Under the pieces are notes generated by a model. It made no database searches and was not told the origin of the DNA. It saw only the letters and a program-made list of their open reading frames with translations. From NCBI RefSeq assembly GCF_003987555.1, contig NZ_NGJW01000003.1, forward strand, positions 1-64,000: 64,000 nt of DNA. Reading direction: 5' to 3'. This DNA comes from Vagococcus lutrae. GTDB lineage: Bacteria; Bacillota; Bacilli; Lactobacillales; Vagococcaceae. Both the position numbers and the translations under genes were made by a program. This document shows positions 28,320 through 38,529 of the stretch, piece by piece; the first letter of the stretch is position 1; every line of letters starts with the position of its first letter.

Positions 28320-29081
28320 ATGGAAATTATAACATCTAAACAGAATCCTAAGATGAAAGAGTTACGAAAACTAGCCAAAGCTAAGGAGCGTCAACGGCAA
28401 GGTCGCTATCTTATTGAAGGAGAGCATTTAATAGAAGAAGCGGTACAAGCTGAAGTTGAAATAGAGCATATTATCGTGACAGAAACGTACTACCATAGTA
28501 AAGAAAAGGAATTGAATAAATCTATACTCATCGTGACATCAGAAGATGTTTTTAATAGCTTATCTAGCTTGCCGAGCCCTCAAGGAATTATGGCAGTATT
28601 GCCAATAAAAAATATAGAATTGCCTAATAAAGCAACAGGAAAGTGGTTGTTGTTAGACGAAGTGCAGGATCCAGGAAATGTGGGAACGCTCGTCCGCACG
28701 GCAGATGCTGCAGGGTATCAAGGTGTCATCATAGGAGAAGGTACAGCGGATATCTATCAATCGAAAGTTTTGCGTTCTATGCAAGGAAGTCATTTTCATT
28801 TGCCTGTGATATCTGTGGCGTTAACGCAAGCGATTGATTGGTTTCATGAACATCAAGTCCCAGTTTATGGCACGGCTTTAGATGAAACGGCGTTACCTTA
28901 TTATGAGGTGGCGCGAACCAATGATATAGCGATTATTATGGGAAATGAAGGAAAAGGAATTCGGCCTGAACTTTTGGCGAAGACAACAAAAAATCTCTAT
29001 ATACCAATGCCCGGCAAGGCGGAGTCTTTAAATGTCGGAGTGGCAGCAGGTATTATTTTGTTTGAAACGATAAAAAAATAG
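28320..29081 (+). CDS. TrmH/SpoU-family RNA 2'-O-methyltransferase
   Basis: A 253-residue SPOUT methyltransferase. The N-terminal substrate-binding domain begins IITSKQNPKMKELRKL. The C-terminal knotted SAM-binding domain shows VQDPGNVGTLVRTADAAG (motif 1, Asn/Arg catalytic region, about residues 115-132), IIMGNEGKGI (motif 2, about 204-213) and IPMPGKAESLNVGVAAGI (motif 3, about 226-243). Relatives such as YsgA methylate rRNA or tRNA; the target here is not known. The start follows AGGAGG. Confidence 0.93.
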   Translation: MEIITSKQNPKMKELRKLAKAKERQRQGRYLIEGEHLIEEAVQAEVEIEHIIVTETYYHSKEKELNKSILIVTSEDVFNSLSSLPSPQGIMAVLPIKNIELPNKATGKWLLLDEVQDPGNVGTLVRTADAAGYQGVIIGEGTADIYQSKVLRSMQGSHFHLPVISVALTQAIDWFHEHQVPVYGTALDETALPYYEVARTNDIAIIMGNEGKGIRPELLAKTTKNLYIPMPGKAESLNVGVAAGIILFETIKK

Positions 29082-29179
29082 CGTGTTTTTTTAAAATCAA
29101 ACGCTAGTAAAAATAGATAAGTCGTGATATGATAAGGAACGTAGTCAAGTCGCAGTGGTCCACATAAAGGAATGATGAA

Positions 29180-29671
29180 ATGAATTTAGATTGGCAATCA
29201 GATCAAGAATACTTGTCATTAGTAGAAGATCTTTTAGAAACTGAGGAAGTCCAAAAACTTTCAGAGTTCAAACAACATCGGTATGCGACGCGCTTGAGTC
29301 ATTCAATTAGCGTTTCTTATATAAGTTATAAAGTTGTCAAAAAATTAAATGGTGATGCACGTGCGACCGCTAGAGCGGGATTATTGCACGATTTATTTTA
29401 TTACGATTGGCGAGATACGAAGTTTGATGAAGGCACACATGCCTATGTTCATCCACGTATCGCAGTGAAAAATGCAGAAAAGTTAACAGAACTATCCGAT
29501 TTAGAAAGAGATATTATTATTAAACATATGTGGTTAGCAACAATTGCGCCCCCTAGATATAAAGAAAGCTTCGTCGTCACGTTTGTTGACAAATACTGTG
29601 CGACACATGAAAGTTTAATGCCTGTGTTTAGAAGAGCTAAACGAAAAATGTCCGCTTTCTTTATGGTTTAG
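29180..29671 (+). CDS. HD-domain phosphohydrolase
   Basis: A 163-residue HD-family protein. Metal ligands are visible as H in RLSHSISVSY (about residue 38), the HD pair in GLLHDLFYYD (about 71-72), H in AYVHPRIA (about 90), and a later D in VTFVDKYC (about 138). Substrate unknown; relatives act on nucleotides. It is preceded by AAAGGAATG and is not clearly in an operon with the next gene. Confidence 0.85.
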   Translation: MNLDWQSDQEYLSLVEDLLETEEVQKLSEFKQHRYATRLSHSISVSYISYKVVKKLNGDARATARAGLLHDLFYYDWRDTKFDEGTHAYVHPRIAVKNAEKLTELSDLERDIIIKHMWLATIAPPRYKESFVVTFVDKYCATHESLMPVFRRAKRKMSAFFMV

Positions 29672-29750
29672 TCAGTCAAGAAGTGATGAGTCGTAAAGAT
29701 TATCACTTTTTTGTTTGACTTTAATTAAGAGAAGAATTGAGGTGGATTTA

Positions 29751-30098
29751 ATGAAAACGATGGATGTAAATGAAATAAAAGAATTTCAAATGTGTCCGAA
29801 GTTTGAAAAAACATTCAGTATTCTTGGTAAACGTTGGAATGGACTGATTATTGATGTCTTGCTGCTTGAAGGGACACAGCGTTTTGGTGAATTAGCTGAT
29901 AAAATTCCGAATATTAGTGACCGTGTTTTAGTCGAACGACTAAAGGAACTTGAATCGTTCGGTATTGTTAAACGTCAAGAAGATTCTTGTAACAGTAAGA
30001 AAGTAGAGTACTGTCTAACAGAAATGGGTTGCGCTTTGAAGCCAGCGATGAAAGAGATACAAGCATGGGCTGAAACTTGGATTAAGTTACCAAGTTAA
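29751..30098 (+). CDS. HxlR-family winged-helix transcriptional regulator
   Basis: A 115-residue HxlR-type DNA-binding protein with the family pattern MCPKFEKTFSILGKRWNGLII near residue 12, then RFGELADKIPNISDRVLVERLKELE (recognition helix) and a wing (VKRQEDS...YCLTEMG). The Cys near the N-terminus is the one often used for redox or electrophile sensing in this family. The ATG at 29751 has GAGGTGG upstream; the open frame extends up to a TTG at 29715. The target is not evident from neighbours. Confidence 0.9.
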   Translation: MKTMDVNEIKEFQMCPKFEKTFSILGKRWNGLIIDVLLLEGTQRFGELADKIPNISDRVLVERLKELESFGIVKRQEDSCNSKKVEYCLTEMGCALKPAMKEIQAWAETWIKLPS

Positions 30099-30100
30099 TT

Positions 30101-30129
30101 TGACCTTTTCTGAAGATTCTTGTAGACTA
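30101..30129 (+). promoter_or_regulatory. Promoter of the pheST T-box transcript
   Basis: TTGACC, a 17-nt spacer and TAGACT, just after the HxlR gene. Confidence 0.7.
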
Positions 30130-30135
30130 ATAATA

Positions 30136-30364
30136 GAAGCAATAATGGAAACAAGTAAATCAGATAAGGCTTGTCAGGGAGACTCTTCATGACTGAAAGA
30201 GAGTTAAGCTGAGTTGATTGAAATTCACTTCCGTAGCTCCTTAGTCAAAAACTAAGGCGGTGATACCACCGTTAAAAAAGTAAAGGATAATTACTAACGG
30301 TAGTTATTAAAATAGGATGGTACCACGACACCTCGTTCCTGATATAGGAAGAGGTGTCTTTTTT
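30136..30364 (+). promoter_or_regulatory. T-box leader controlling pheST
   Basis: T-box AGGATGGTACCACG at 30314-30327, followed by a terminator hairpin (GACACCTC at 30327-30334 with GAGGTGTC at 30351-30358, T-run to 30364). An anti-terminator stem and the upstream stem I region are present in the usual order. A TTC in the specifier-loop area (GAAATTCACTTCCG, about 30220-30233) fits the Phe specifier, but the loop was not folded. Confidence 0.9.
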
Positions 30365-30398
30365 ATATGAAAAATAATGCAAAAGAAAGGAAATGAAC

Positions 30399-31451
30399 AT
30401 GGACTTACAAGAGCAATTAGAACATTTAAAGAAAGAAACGCTTGCTAAAATCGAAGATGTGAGTAACTTAGATCATCTCAATGATATTCGTGTTAACATA
30501 TTGGGGAAAAAAGGCCCCTTAACAGAAATTTTAAGAGGGATGAAAGATTTAACCGCAGAGGAGCGTCCAAAAGTAGGAAGCTTTGCTAACCAAGTAAAAG
30601 AAAAATTAGCGGATGCCATTCAAGAGAAAAAAGATATACTTGAACAAGAGGCATTAACGTTAGCGTTAAAAGCCGAAACAATTGACGTGACACTACCAGG
30701 AAATACATCGGTACATGGGACGACGCATATTCTGACACAAACGATTGAAGAAATTGAAGATATATTTTTAGGTATGGGATATCAAATTATTGAAGGTTAC
30801 GAAGTGGAGCAAGATGCGTACAACTTTGAGCGTATGAATATTCCTAAAAATCATCCCGCTCGTGATATGCAAGATTCTTTTTATATTTCTAATGAATTAC
30901 TATTACGTACGCACACATCACCCGTTCAAGCACGGACGATGGAGAAGCATGATTTCTCTCAAGGCTCTTTACGAATGATTAGTCCTGGGAAAGTGTTCCG
31001 TCGTGATAATGACGATGCAACGCACAGTCATCAATTTCATCAAATCGAAGGTTTAGTTATCGATGAAGGAATTACTATGGGAGATTTGAAAGGAACGCTA
31101 GAAGTTCTCTTAAAGAAAATGTTTGGCGAAGACCGTGAAATTCGTCTACGTCCTAGCTACTTCCCGTTTACAGAACCTTCTGTTGAAGTGGATGTGAGTT
31201 GTTTTAAATGTGGCGGCGAAGGTTGTAATGTCTGTAAGGGATCAGGTTGGATTGAGATTTTAGGTGCCGGTATGGTTCATCCTGATGTGCTTAAAATGTC
31301 AGGCATTGATTCAGAAAAATATAGCGGATTTGCTTTTGGTTTAGGGCCAGACCGTGTAGCCATGCTAAGACATGGTGTGAATGATATTCGTTATTTCTAT
31401 CATAATGACCACCGATTTATTGAACAGTTTAATGTAAAGGAGTCAAACTAA
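30399..31451 (+). CDS. pheS: Phenylalanyl-tRNA synthetase alpha subunit
   Basis: Catalytic alpha chain, 350 residues. Coiled-coil N-terminus (about 1-85), then the class II core: motif 2 ([22 protein letters not shown], split by normal spacing), [12 protein letters not shown], and motif 3 [14 protein letters not shown] near the C-terminus. A Cys-rich loop ([16 protein letters not shown]) is present, as in many Firmicutes. The ATG at 30399 lies 8 nt after AAAGG; an ATG at 30393 is too close to it. Confidence 0.97.
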   Translation: MDLQEQLEHLKKETLAKIEDVSNLDHLNDIRVNILGKKGPLTEILRGMKDLTAEERPKVGSFANQVKEKLADAIQEKKDILEQEALTLALKAETIDVTLPGNTSVHGTTHILTQTIEEIEDIFLGMGYQIIEGYEVEQDAYNFERMNIPKNHPARDMQDSFYISNELLLRTHTSPVQARTMEKHDFSQGSLRMISPGKVFRRDNDDATHSHQFHQIEGLVIDEGITMGDLKGTLEVLLKKMFGEDREIRLRPSYFPFTEPSVEVDVSCFKCGGEGCNVCKGSGWIEILGAGMVHPDVLKMSGIDSEKYSGFAFGLGPDRVAMLRHGVNDIRYFYHNDHRFIEQFNVKESN

Positions 31452-31452
31452 T

Positions 31453-33867
31453 ATGTTAGTATCTTATAAATGGTTACAAGAATTAATCGATATTGAGCAT
31501 GTTTCTGTTGATGAGTTAGCAGATAAACTATCTCGCACAGGAATAGAAGTCGAAGAAGTCAATCGTGCGGCAGATGGCTTGAAAAAACTGGTTGTCGGTG
31601 ATGTACGTGAGTGTGTGCCTCATGCTAATAGTGACCACCTATCAGTTTGTCAAGTGGATGTGGGTGAAGAAGAACTTTATCAAATTGTATGTGGTGCGCC
31701 CAATGTAGCCGCGGGACAAAAGGTGATTGTGGCATTGCCTGGAGCGAGAATTGTCGATAATATTAAAATCAAAAAGAGTAAAATGCGTGGCGAAGTATCT
31801 CAAGGTATGATTTGTTCTTTAGAAGAGCTAGGTTTTCCTGAAAAAGTTATTCCAAAAGCTGAATCGGACGGGATTTTCGTCTTACCTGAAGAAGCAAAAC
31901 CGGGTGAGAGTATCTTCCCTTATTTAGATATGAATGATCCGATTATCGAGTTATCAGTGACGCCAAACCGTGCAGATGCGTTAAGCATGAGAGGGGTAGC
32001 TCATGAAGTTGGCGCCATCTATCGTCAGAAACCTCATTTTGAAAAAGTGACGCTGAAAGAAGATTTATCGAAAGATATTCGTGATTATCTAACCGTTACA
32101 GTTGATTCAAAAGAAGATACGCCTAACTATCGTATGCGTATGATTGAAGGTGTAAAAGTCAAACGTAGTCCACTATGGTTAGAGAGTCGATTAATGCATG
32201 AGGGAATTCGTCCTGTCAATAATATCGTCGATGTGACGAACTATGTTTTACTTTTATTTGGACAACCTCTTCATGCTTTTGATTATGAAGCGCTAGGCAG
32301 TCGTGAAATTTTAGTGCGTCGTGCCTTTGAAAATGAAACGCTAACTACACTAGATGAAGTAGAGCGTAAATTAGGAACGGAATCGATTGTTGTCACGAAT
32401 GGTCGAGAACCTGTTGCACTTGCTGGTGTTATGGGAGGGTATGACTCTGAGATTACTGAAAAGACGACTGTTGTAGCATTGGAAGCAGCAAGTTTTGACC
32501 CTAGTTTGACACGTAAAACCGCAACAAAACATGGCTTGAGAAGTGAATCAAGTGCACGTTTTGAAAAAGGAATAAACCTTGGGACGATTGAAGAGGCCCT
32601 TGACTATGCTGCCATGATGATTGCTGAATTAGGCGAAGGGACGGTAATTGGAGGCCAACTTATTGGAAGCGAAACAGCACCCGAAGAAGTGGCGGTGACG
32701 GTTTCCCTTGACTATATTAACCGTGTCTTAGGAACAAGTTTGTCAGAGGACGAAGTTTCTGAAATATTTACTGCTTTAGATTTTCCATTTACGGTGAGTG
32801 ACGCAGTATATACAGTGGATATACCTTCACGTCGTTGGGACATAAAAATACCAGCCGATATTGTCGAAGAGGTGGCACGTATCTATGGTTATGACCGTTT
32901 ACCTTCAACTTTACCAAGTGGAGAAGCGTTACCTGGACGTTTAACTAGACGTCAATTTTTAACACGTCAAATGCGTCATGCGCTAGAAGGAGCGGGACTT
33001 TCTGAAGTCATTAGCTATGCGTTAACTACACCAGAGAAAGCGACACAATTTACGCTAGAAGAGCTTCCAACCGTGGCATTAAGTTCTCCTATGAGTGTAG
33101 ACCACAGTGTATTACGTCAAAATTTAGCTAGTGGTATGCTAGATGATATTGCCTATAACCAAGCACGTAAACAACTTAATAATAAATTTTATGAGATAGG
33201 CAATACCTTTATTTCGAATGGCGATCACGATTTACCTGAACAACGCGAGCATTTAGTGTTAGCAATCAGTGGCTTAACAGAAGATAAAAATTGGCAAGGA
33301 ACCCAACGCTTAGTCAACTATTATGACTTAAAAGGTGTCGTCGAACGTGTCTTAAATATATTAGGTGTGACGAATGTACGTTATCATGCCCTGACTGATT
33401 TAAATGAGATGCATCCTGGAAGAACAGCAGGTATTTATGTGGGAGAAACATTGATTGGTTTTGTCGGACAGGTTCATCCCGTAACAGCAAAATCATATGA
33501 TATCAAAGAAACATATTTAGCTGAATTGGATTTAGCACGGATTTTTGAATTAGAGGTTCCGGGTATCAAATTTGAAGAAGTTAGCAAATATCCAGCTATC
33601 TCGCGTGACATTGCACTACTAGTTCACCAAGATGTGACACATGAGATGTTAGTTGAAACGATTAAACAAAACGGTGGTGCTTATCTGAAAGAAGTCGTAC
33701 TGTTTGATATATTCACAGGAGAAAAACTAGGTTTAGATAAAAAATCAATGGCCTACTCATTGACTTTCCAAAACTCAGAAGAAACCCTTGTGGATGACGT
33801 GGTTAATACCGCAATGAATAAAATTGAAAAAGCATTAGTAGCGGAACATCAAGCAGAAATTCGTTAA
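31453..33867 (+). CDS. pheT: Phenylalanyl-tRNA synthetase beta subunit
   Basis: An 804-residue beta chain with the N-terminal tRNA-binding domain ([22 protein letters not shown]), the B3/B4 editing region, the B5 domain, a degenerate class II core and a C-terminal ferredoxin-fold anticodon-binding domain ([16 protein letters not shown]...). It starts one base after pheS stops, behind AAAGGAG, forming the standard alpha2-beta2 operon. Confidence 0.97.
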   Translation: MLVSYKWLQELIDIEHVSVDELADKLSRTGIEVEEVNRAADGLKKLVVGDVRECVPHANSDHLSVCQVDVGEEELYQIVCGAPNVAAGQKVIVALPGARIVDNIKIKKSKMRGEVSQGMICSLEELGFPEKVIPKAESDGIFVLPEEAKPGESIFPYLDMNDPIIELSVTPNRADALSMRGVAHEVGAIYRQKPHFEKVTLKEDLSKDIRDYLTVTVDSKEDTPNYRMRMIEGVKVKRSPLWLESRLMHEGIRPVNNIVDVTNYVLLLFGQPLHAFDYEALGSREILVRRAFENETLTTLDEVERKLGTESIVVTNGREPVALAGVMGGYDSEITEKTTVVALEAASFDPSLTRKTATKHGLRSESSARFEKGINLGTIEEALDYAAMMIAELGEGTVIGGQLIGSETAPEEVAVTVSLDYINRVLGTSLSEDEVSEIFTALDFPFTVSDAVYTVDIPSRRWDIKIPADIVEEVARIYGYDRLPSTLPSGEALPGRLTRRQFLTRQMRHALEGAGLSEVISYALTTPEKATQFTLEELPTVALSSPMSVDHSVLRQNLASGMLDDIAYNQARKQLNNKFYEIGNTFISNGDHDLPEQREHLVLAISGLTEDKNWQGTQRLVNYYDLKGVVERVLNILGVTNVRYHALTDLNEMHPGRTAGIYVGETLIGFVGQVHPVTAKSYDIKETYLAELDLARIFELEVPGIKFEEVSKYPAISRDIALLVHQDVTHEMLVETIKQNGGAYLKEVVLFDIFTGEKLGLDKKSMAYSLTFQNSEETLVDDVVNTAMNKIEKALVAEHQAEIR

Positions 33868-33890
33868 ATTTTGCGAACACATTTTAATAT

Positions 33891-33922
33891 AAAAAAGGAT
33901 AGTTTTGACTATCCTTTTTTAT
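33891..33922 (+). terminator. Terminator after pheT
   Basis: AAAAAAGGATAG and its complement around a 6-nt loop, ending in a T-run. Confidence 0.92.
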
Positions 33923-34038
33923 TTTGCATGAAGGATTCGTTATAAATTTAAATTAAGTTTTGTGCTTTTAGTATTAAGAACGACTAAAAACGTATATAAT
34001 AGAAGAGAATGAGATGTTTGATTAGTAGGAGGGATAGA

Positions 34039-34851
34039 ATGAGTGACAATCGACCGATTGGTTTTATTGATTCAGGAGTGGGCGGTTTAACGGTCGTCAA
34101 GGAAGCGTTAAAACAATTACCCAATGAATCTGTCGCTTACTTAGGTGATCAAGCACGCTGTCCCTATGGTCCCAGACCACATGAAGAGGTATTAGCGTTT
34201 ACGTGGGAGATGACGCGTTTTTTATTGAAAAAAAATATTAAAATGCTTGTGATAGCGTGTAATACTGCAACCGCTGTCGCATTGGAGGACATTAAGGCAG
34301 CCTTAGACATACCGGTCGTTGGAGTTATTTTACCAGGGAGCCGTGCTGCTTTGAAGCGGACGGAAACACATCGTATTGGCGTGATTGGAACTGAAATGAC
34401 GGTTAAAAGTTTAGCATACAGTCAGGCAATGGCTCAAAAGTCTGCTAAAACAGCGGTTCATGAACTCGCTTGTCCGAAATTTGTGCCGCTTGTTGAGAGT
34501 AAACAGTATCGAAGTTCATTAGCTAAAATGGTTGTAGCAGAATCGTTAAAACCTCTAAAACAAAAAGGGGTAGACACCTTAGTTTTGGGGTGTACACACT
34601 ATCCATTACTAAAACCTTTAATTCAAAATTTTATGGGGGACGATGTGACGCTTGTAGATTCTGGAGCTGAAACAGTTGGAGAAGTGAGTATGTTGTTAGA
34701 TTACTTTGATATTGCAGCTAATGAACAACCGCATCCACCAGAACATCATTTTTACACGACTGCGTCACCTAAGATGTTTGAAGAAATTGGAAAAGATTGG
34801 TTACCATTACCGTCATTGACGGTCGAAAAAGTTGTAATTGTTGATAATTAA
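34039..34851 (+). CDS. racE: Glutamate racemase
   Basis: Supplies D-glutamate for peptidoglycan. The 270-residue protein has both catalytic Cys regions: VIACNTATA (about residues 73-81) and LGCTHYPLL (about 184-192), plus [11 protein letters not shown] at the N-terminus. The ATG at 34039 is preceded by AGGAGGG; the frame's earlier ATG at 34009 has no such site. TATAAT lies at 33995-34000. It heads a likely operon with the rph-rdgB fusion, the phosphodiesterase and the CBS protein. Confidence 0.95.
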   Translation: MSDNRPIGFIDSGVGGLTVVKEALKQLPNESVAYLGDQARCPYGPRPHEEVLAFTWEMTRFLLKKNIKMLVIACNTATAVALEDIKAALDIPVVGVILPGSRAALKRTETHRIGVIGTEMTVKSLAYSQAMAQKSAKTAVHELACPKFVPLVESKQYRSSLAKMVVAESLKPLKQKGVDTLVLGCTHYPLLKPLIQNFMGDDVTLVDSGAETVGEVSMLLDYFDIAANEQPHPPEHHFYTTASPKMFEEIGKDWLPLPSLTVEKVVIVDN

Positions 34852-34872
34852 TAATAGAAAGTAGATGATGAG

Positions 34873-36219
34873 ATGCGACATGATGCTAGACAGCCACAAA
34901 TGATTCGCTCGGTTAAAATTCAACCTAATATTCTTTCTTATGCAGAAGGCTCTGCATTGATACAAATGGGGAAAACGAAAGTGTTATGTGCGGCGACTGT
35001 GGAAGAATCTGTCCCTCCTTTTTTAAAAGGAACTGGAAAAGGATGGGTAACAGCTGAATATAGCATGCTACCAAGAGCAACACAAACCCGTAATCGACGA
35101 GAAAGTCATAAAGGGAAACTGTCTGGGCGTACAATGGAAATTCAGCGTCTGATAGGTCGTTCTTTACGTGCTGTCGTCGATTTAGAAGCACTTGGTGAGC
35201 GTTCAATTGTCGTGGATTGTGACGTTATTGAAGCGGATGGTGGGACACGTACTGCAAGTATTACAGGCGCTTTTGTTGCCTTATCACTTGCTATTTCGTC
35301 CGAATTGAAAAAAGGGAATTTGCTAACTAATCCGATTAAAGAAAGTGTTGCGGCGATTAGTGTTGGCATTTTAGAAGACGGATTGAAAGTCTGTGATCTT
35401 GATTATCATGAGGATGTTGCGGCTTTAGTAGATATGAATGTCGTCATGACAGGTTCTGGTCGCCTTATTGAAGTACAAGGGACGGGTGAGGAAGCAACGT
35501 TTTCTCGCCAACAGATGAATGATTTACTAGATTTAGCAGAAGAGGGAATTCAAGAGTTAATTATTTGCCAAAATAAAAGTATGAATCATCAGTCAGAAAC
35601 GCATAGAGTCAACCAAAATGAGTTGTTGATTGCCACGCATAATAAAGGTAAAGCACGTGAATTTGAAAAAATGTTTGCTAAAAAAGGCATAACAATCAAA
35701 ACCTTAAACGACTATCCAGATATTCCAGAAGTGGAAGAAACAGGTCATACTTTTGAAGAAAATGCCCGGTTAAAAGCAGAAACGATTGCAAATCTTTTTG
35801 GATGTACAGTCTTGGCAGATGATTCGGGATTGATGGTAGAAGCTTTAGGCGGGCAACCGGGTGTCTATTCAGCTCGTTTTGCGGGAATGAATCGCGGAGA
35901 CGCAGCAAATAATGCCAAGCTATTACATGAGTTAACAGATGTTCCGAAAGAAAAACGCCAAGCCAAATTTCATTGCACATTAGTGGCTGCACATCCGGAT
36001 AAAGAAAGCCTCGTTGTATCAGGTGAAGTAATGGGGCAAATCTTGACAATTCCTCGTGGTGATAATGGTTTTGGTTATGATCCATTATTTTATGTACCAA
36101 GTCTAGGTCAATCAATGGCGGAATTAGATGAAGAAACTAAGAATCAGATAAGTCATCGCGCGCAAGCATTAGCCGCTCTTGATAAAAAATGGGATGATTG
36201 GATGAAGGAGACAGATTAG
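34873..36219 (+). CDS. rph-rdgB: Fused RNase PH / XTP-dITP diphosphatase (RdgB/HAM1)
   Basis: One 448-residue chain. Residues 1 to about 235 are RNase PH ([49 protein letters not shown], and the catalytic Asp region [16 protein letters not shown]). Residues about 245-448 are RdgB/HAM1 ([55 protein letters not shown]). The first half trims tRNA 3' ends by phosphorolysis; the second removes ITP/XTP. Both sets of active-site residues look intact. Similar fusions are known in some Lactobacillales. Confidence 0.95.
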   Translation: MRHDARQPQMIRSVKIQPNILSYAEGSALIQMGKTKVLCAATVEESVPPFLKGTGKGWVTAEYSMLPRATQTRNRRESHKGKLSGRTMEIQRLIGRSLRAVVDLEALGERSIVVDCDVIEADGGTRTASITGAFVALSLAISSELKKGNLLTNPIKESVAAISVGILEDGLKVCDLDYHEDVAALVDMNVVMTGSGRLIEVQGTGEEATFSRQQMNDLLDLAEEGIQELIICQNKSMNHQSETHRVNQNELLIATHNKGKAREFEKMFAKKGITIKTLNDYPDIPEVEETGHTFEENARLKAETIANLFGCTVLADDSGLMVEALGGQPGVYSARFAGMNRGDAANNAKLLHELTDVPKEKRQAKFHCTLVAAHPDKESLVVSGEVMGQILTIPRGDNGFGYDPLFYVPSLGQSMAELDEETKNQISHRAQALAALDKKWDDWMKETD

Positions 36220-36220
36220 G

Positions 36221-36736
36221 ATGAAATATTTAGTTATCAGTGATAATCATGGCGATCGCGATGTGTTAGTGGACGTTATTAATCGTTGGCGAGATGGAGT
36301 AGATGTGATGATTCATTGTGGAGATTCTGAATTATCACCTGAAGACGAGTTGTGGGAATCATTTGATGTGAGGGTAAAAGGAAATTGTGATTTTGATTCT
36401 CGCTATCCAGAACGAGTGACGTATGAAAAAGGAAACGAACGCTTTTACGTCACACACGGTCATTTATCACGCGTGCGTGCTGGTCTACACTGGCTCGCGC
36501 ATGAGGCTGAAGAACAAAATGCTACAATTTGTTTGTTTGGTCATACACATCAACTCGGAGTTGAAAAAATTGATGATATTTTATATTTAAATCCTGGTAG
36601 TATTCGTTTACCACGAGGTCGCTATATGATAAAAACATACGCGATAATTGAGAGTTGCCAAACACAGTATAAGGTTGATTATTATGACCAAGAACATCAG
36701 AAAGTACCAGAGTTAAGTTGTCAATTTCAGAAATAA
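36221..36736 (+). CDS. YfcE/MJ0936-type metallophosphoesterase
   Basis: A 171-residue calcineurin-like phosphoesterase with the ordered metal-binding motifs SDNHGD (residue 7), HCGDSE (about 37), KGNCDFD (about 59), THGH (about 80) and FGHTHQLG (about 106). It starts one base after the rph-rdgB stop codon, so the two are coupled. Relatives are phosphodiesterases of unknown physiological substrate. Confidence 0.93.
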   Translation: MKYLVISDNHGDRDVLVDVINRWRDGVDVMIHCGDSELSPEDELWESFDVRVKGNCDFDSRYPERVTYEKGNERFYVTHGHLSRVRAGLHWLAHEAEEQNATICLFGHTHQLGVEKIDDILYLNPGSIRLPRGRYMIKTYAIIESCQTQYKVDYYDQEHQKVPELSCQFQK

Positions 36737-36759
36737 GTCATGGTGAGAGGAAGCATAGT

Positions 36760-37218
36760 ATGATTGCTCAAGAAATACAAGAACATTTGCTAGAAAATCA
36801 AGCGCATTTTTTAATCCCAGCTGATAAAGTCGCGCACGTTATGGACCAAAATCCTTTGAGTCATGCGCTATTAGTTTTATCAAAAGTAAAATATTCCCGT
36901 ATTCCTGTTTTAGATAAGGAAGATCGTTTGGTCGGTCTAATCGGATTAAGCGATGTTGTCGATGAGATGTTAGCTTTAACTGAAATTAGTACGGATGGAT
37001 TGGATCACAAGTGTGTTCGCGATGTGATGGACACCGATGTATTTTCTGTTACAAATCCAGAAGATATCGAATACTTATTACATGCTTCGGTTGACCATTC
37101 CTTTATCCCGGTTACCGATGAAGCTCAGCACTTTTTAGGAATTGTTACTCGCCGCACTATTTTAAAAGCAGTTAATCATCTTTTACATACGTGTGAGACA
37201 GTATCTAAAACGGTGTAA
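36760..37218 (+). CDS. cbpB: CBS-domain protein, CbpB/YkuL-like c-di-AMP receptor
   Basis: A 152-residue protein made of a CBS pair (residues about 20-75 with YSRIPVLDKEDRLVGLIGLSDV, and about 80-140 with VDHSFIPVTDEAQHFLGIVTRRTIL). Its size and sequence match the CbpB (YkuL) group, which binds c-di-AMP and, when free of it, stimulates Rel-type (p)ppGpp synthesis in Listeria and Bacillus. The ATG at 36760 follows GAGAGGAAG; the frame's earlier TTG lies inside the previous gene. With cdaA it gives this window both a maker and a probable reader of c-di-AMP. Confidence 0.85.
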   Translation: MIAQEIQEHLLENQAHFLIPADKVAHVMDQNPLSHALLVLSKVKYSRIPVLDKEDRLVGLIGLSDVVDEMLALTEISTDGLDHKCVRDVMDTDVFSVTNPEDIEYLLHASVDHSFIPVTDEAQHFLGIVTRRTILKAVNHLLHTCETVSKTV

Positions 37219-37239
37219 TCATATAAATAATAAAGAGCG

Positions 37240-37270
37240 AAGACTAGAAGAAGTTATTTCTAGTCTTTTT
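37240..37270 (+). terminator. Terminator after cbpB
   Basis: AAGACTAGAA with its complement at 37258-37267 and a short T-run. Confidence 0.8.
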
Positions 37271-37289
37271 CTAAAGGAGGGAATATAAA

Positions 37290-38423
37290 GTGATAACTGA
37301 AGAAGATTTGAAGTCGATTAGAAGAGCGTTACATAAAATCCCTGAAATCGGCTTAAAGGAATACAAAACGCATGAATATTTAATGACGTTTATTCGTCAT
37401 TTACCTACTGAACATTTAGAAATACGCGTGGATGAAACCGCGGTATTAGTAAAAGTAAAAGGGATAGTCGGGAAACATACTGTTGCTTGGCGAACAGATA
37501 TTGATGGCTTACCTATTTTAGAACAAACAGATGTTGAGTTTTCATCAGAACACACTGGATATATGCATGCTTGCGGTCATGACGTACATATGACATTGGC
37601 ATTAGGGTTACTACATTACCTCAGCCATCATCCTATTGAACATGATGTTGTCATTTTCTTTCAACCGGCGGAAGAAAATGAAGCAGGAGCTAAACGTTAT
37701 TTAGAACGAGAGATTTTTAAGGGATGGGAACCGGATGAAATTTATGCCTTGCATGTTAATCCTTCTTTACCAATAGGCATGATTAGTACGCGTGTGGGGA
37801 GTTTTGCTGCTGGAGATTGTGAATTTCGGATTTGTTTAAAAGGGAAATCGGGACACGGTGCGTCACCACACTTAGCGAACGATATGATTGTAGCGAGTGC
37901 ATCGTTGATTCAGCAAGTCCAGTCGATTGTCAGTCGCAATGTCAATCCGCTTGAAGAAGCCGTCATTACGATTGGTTCGATTCATGGCGGAGAAGCAACG
38001 AATGTCATTGCAGACGAAGTCACACTAAGAGGCTCTATTAGAACGTTAACGCCCGAATTAAATCTTTTAACACAAAACCGTTTGAAGACGTTAGTTAAAG
38101 GTATAGGAATAAGTTATGATTGTGACGCAACGATTGAGCTTGACCAAAAAGGATACGTTCCCGTGATAAATGATAAAAAAACGACTAATCGTCTCATTGA
38201 GGCAGCTAAAAACAGTCAATTTGTTCAATTTGAAGAATGTTTACCAGCGTTAATTGCTGAAGATTTTGGTTATTTATTAGCCCATTTTCCAGGAACAATA
38301 TTTTGGATGGGTGCCGAGTGCGAATATCCCTTACATCATGAAAAAATGCTAGTAAATGAAGCGTGTTTAATGCCCACACTAGATTTTTTAATTGAATATT
38401 TTACCACTAAACTTACTTTTTGA
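37290..38423 (+). CDS. dapL: M20-family deacetylase, N-acetyldiaminopimelate deacetylase-like
   Basis: A 377-residue M20 metal hydrolase with RRALHKIPEIGLKEYKTHEYL at the start, HACGHDVHMTLALG (metal ligands, about residues 97-110), PAEENEAGAKRYL (catalytic Glu) and a C-terminal His in YPLHHEKM. It is close to YkuR, which deacetylates N-acetyl-LL-DAP in lysine/DAP synthesis. The usual partner acetyltransferase (dapH) is not adjacent, so amino-acid amidohydrolase activity on another substrate remains possible. Start is a GTG at 37290 behind AAAGGAGGG. Confidence 0.8.
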   Translation: MITEEDLKSIRRALHKIPEIGLKEYKTHEYLMTFIRHLPTEHLEIRVDETAVLVKVKGIVGKHTVAWRTDIDGLPILEQTDVEFSSEHTGYMHACGHDVHMTLALGLLHYLSHHPIEHDVVIFFQPAEENEAGAKRYLEREIFKGWEPDEIYALHVNPSLPIGMISTRVGSFAAGDCEFRICLKGKSGHGASPHLANDMIVASASLIQQVQSIVSRNVNPLEEAVITIGSIHGGEATNVIADEVTLRGSIRTLTPELNLLTQNRLKTLVKGIGISYDCDATIELDQKGYVPVINDKKTTNRLIEAAKNSQFVQFEECLPALIAEDFGYLLAHFPGTIFWMGAECEYPLHHEKMLVNEACLMPTLDFLIEYFTTKLTF

Positions 38424-38446
38424 TTTATCTTTCAAAAGGTAAGTTT
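38409..38446 (+). terminator. Weak terminator overlapping the end of the deacetylase gene
   Basis: AAACTTACTTTTTGA pairs with 38431-38446, but the tail (ATTTATTTG) is not a clean T-run. Confidence 0.5.
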
Positions 38447-38452
38447 ATTTAT

Positions 38453-38481
38453 TTGACCTACATATAACGTTTCGTTATACT
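38453..38481 (+). promoter_or_regulatory. Promoter of the opp operon with an overlapping palindrome
   Basis: TTGACC, a 17-nt spacer and TATACT. A perfect 17-bp palindrome, TATAACG-TTT-CGTTATA (38463-38479), fills the spacer and overlaps the -10 hexamer, which is the position of a repressor operator. The protein that would bind it is unknown. Confidence 0.7.
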
Positions 38482-38529
38482 TGTATTACATTTTGTTATA
38501 AATGAACAAAAGATACAGGAGGAGTTCAA

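Noticed and set aside
29082-29130. Hairpin TAGCGTGTTT...AAACGCTA after the RNA methyltransferase gene
   Set aside because: It is followed by an A-rich stretch, not a T-run, so it is not called a terminator.
35696-36115. 139-codon open frame on the minus strand inside the RdgB half
   Set aside because: It lies wholly within a strongly supported gene, has no ribosome-binding site and no recognisable protein pattern.
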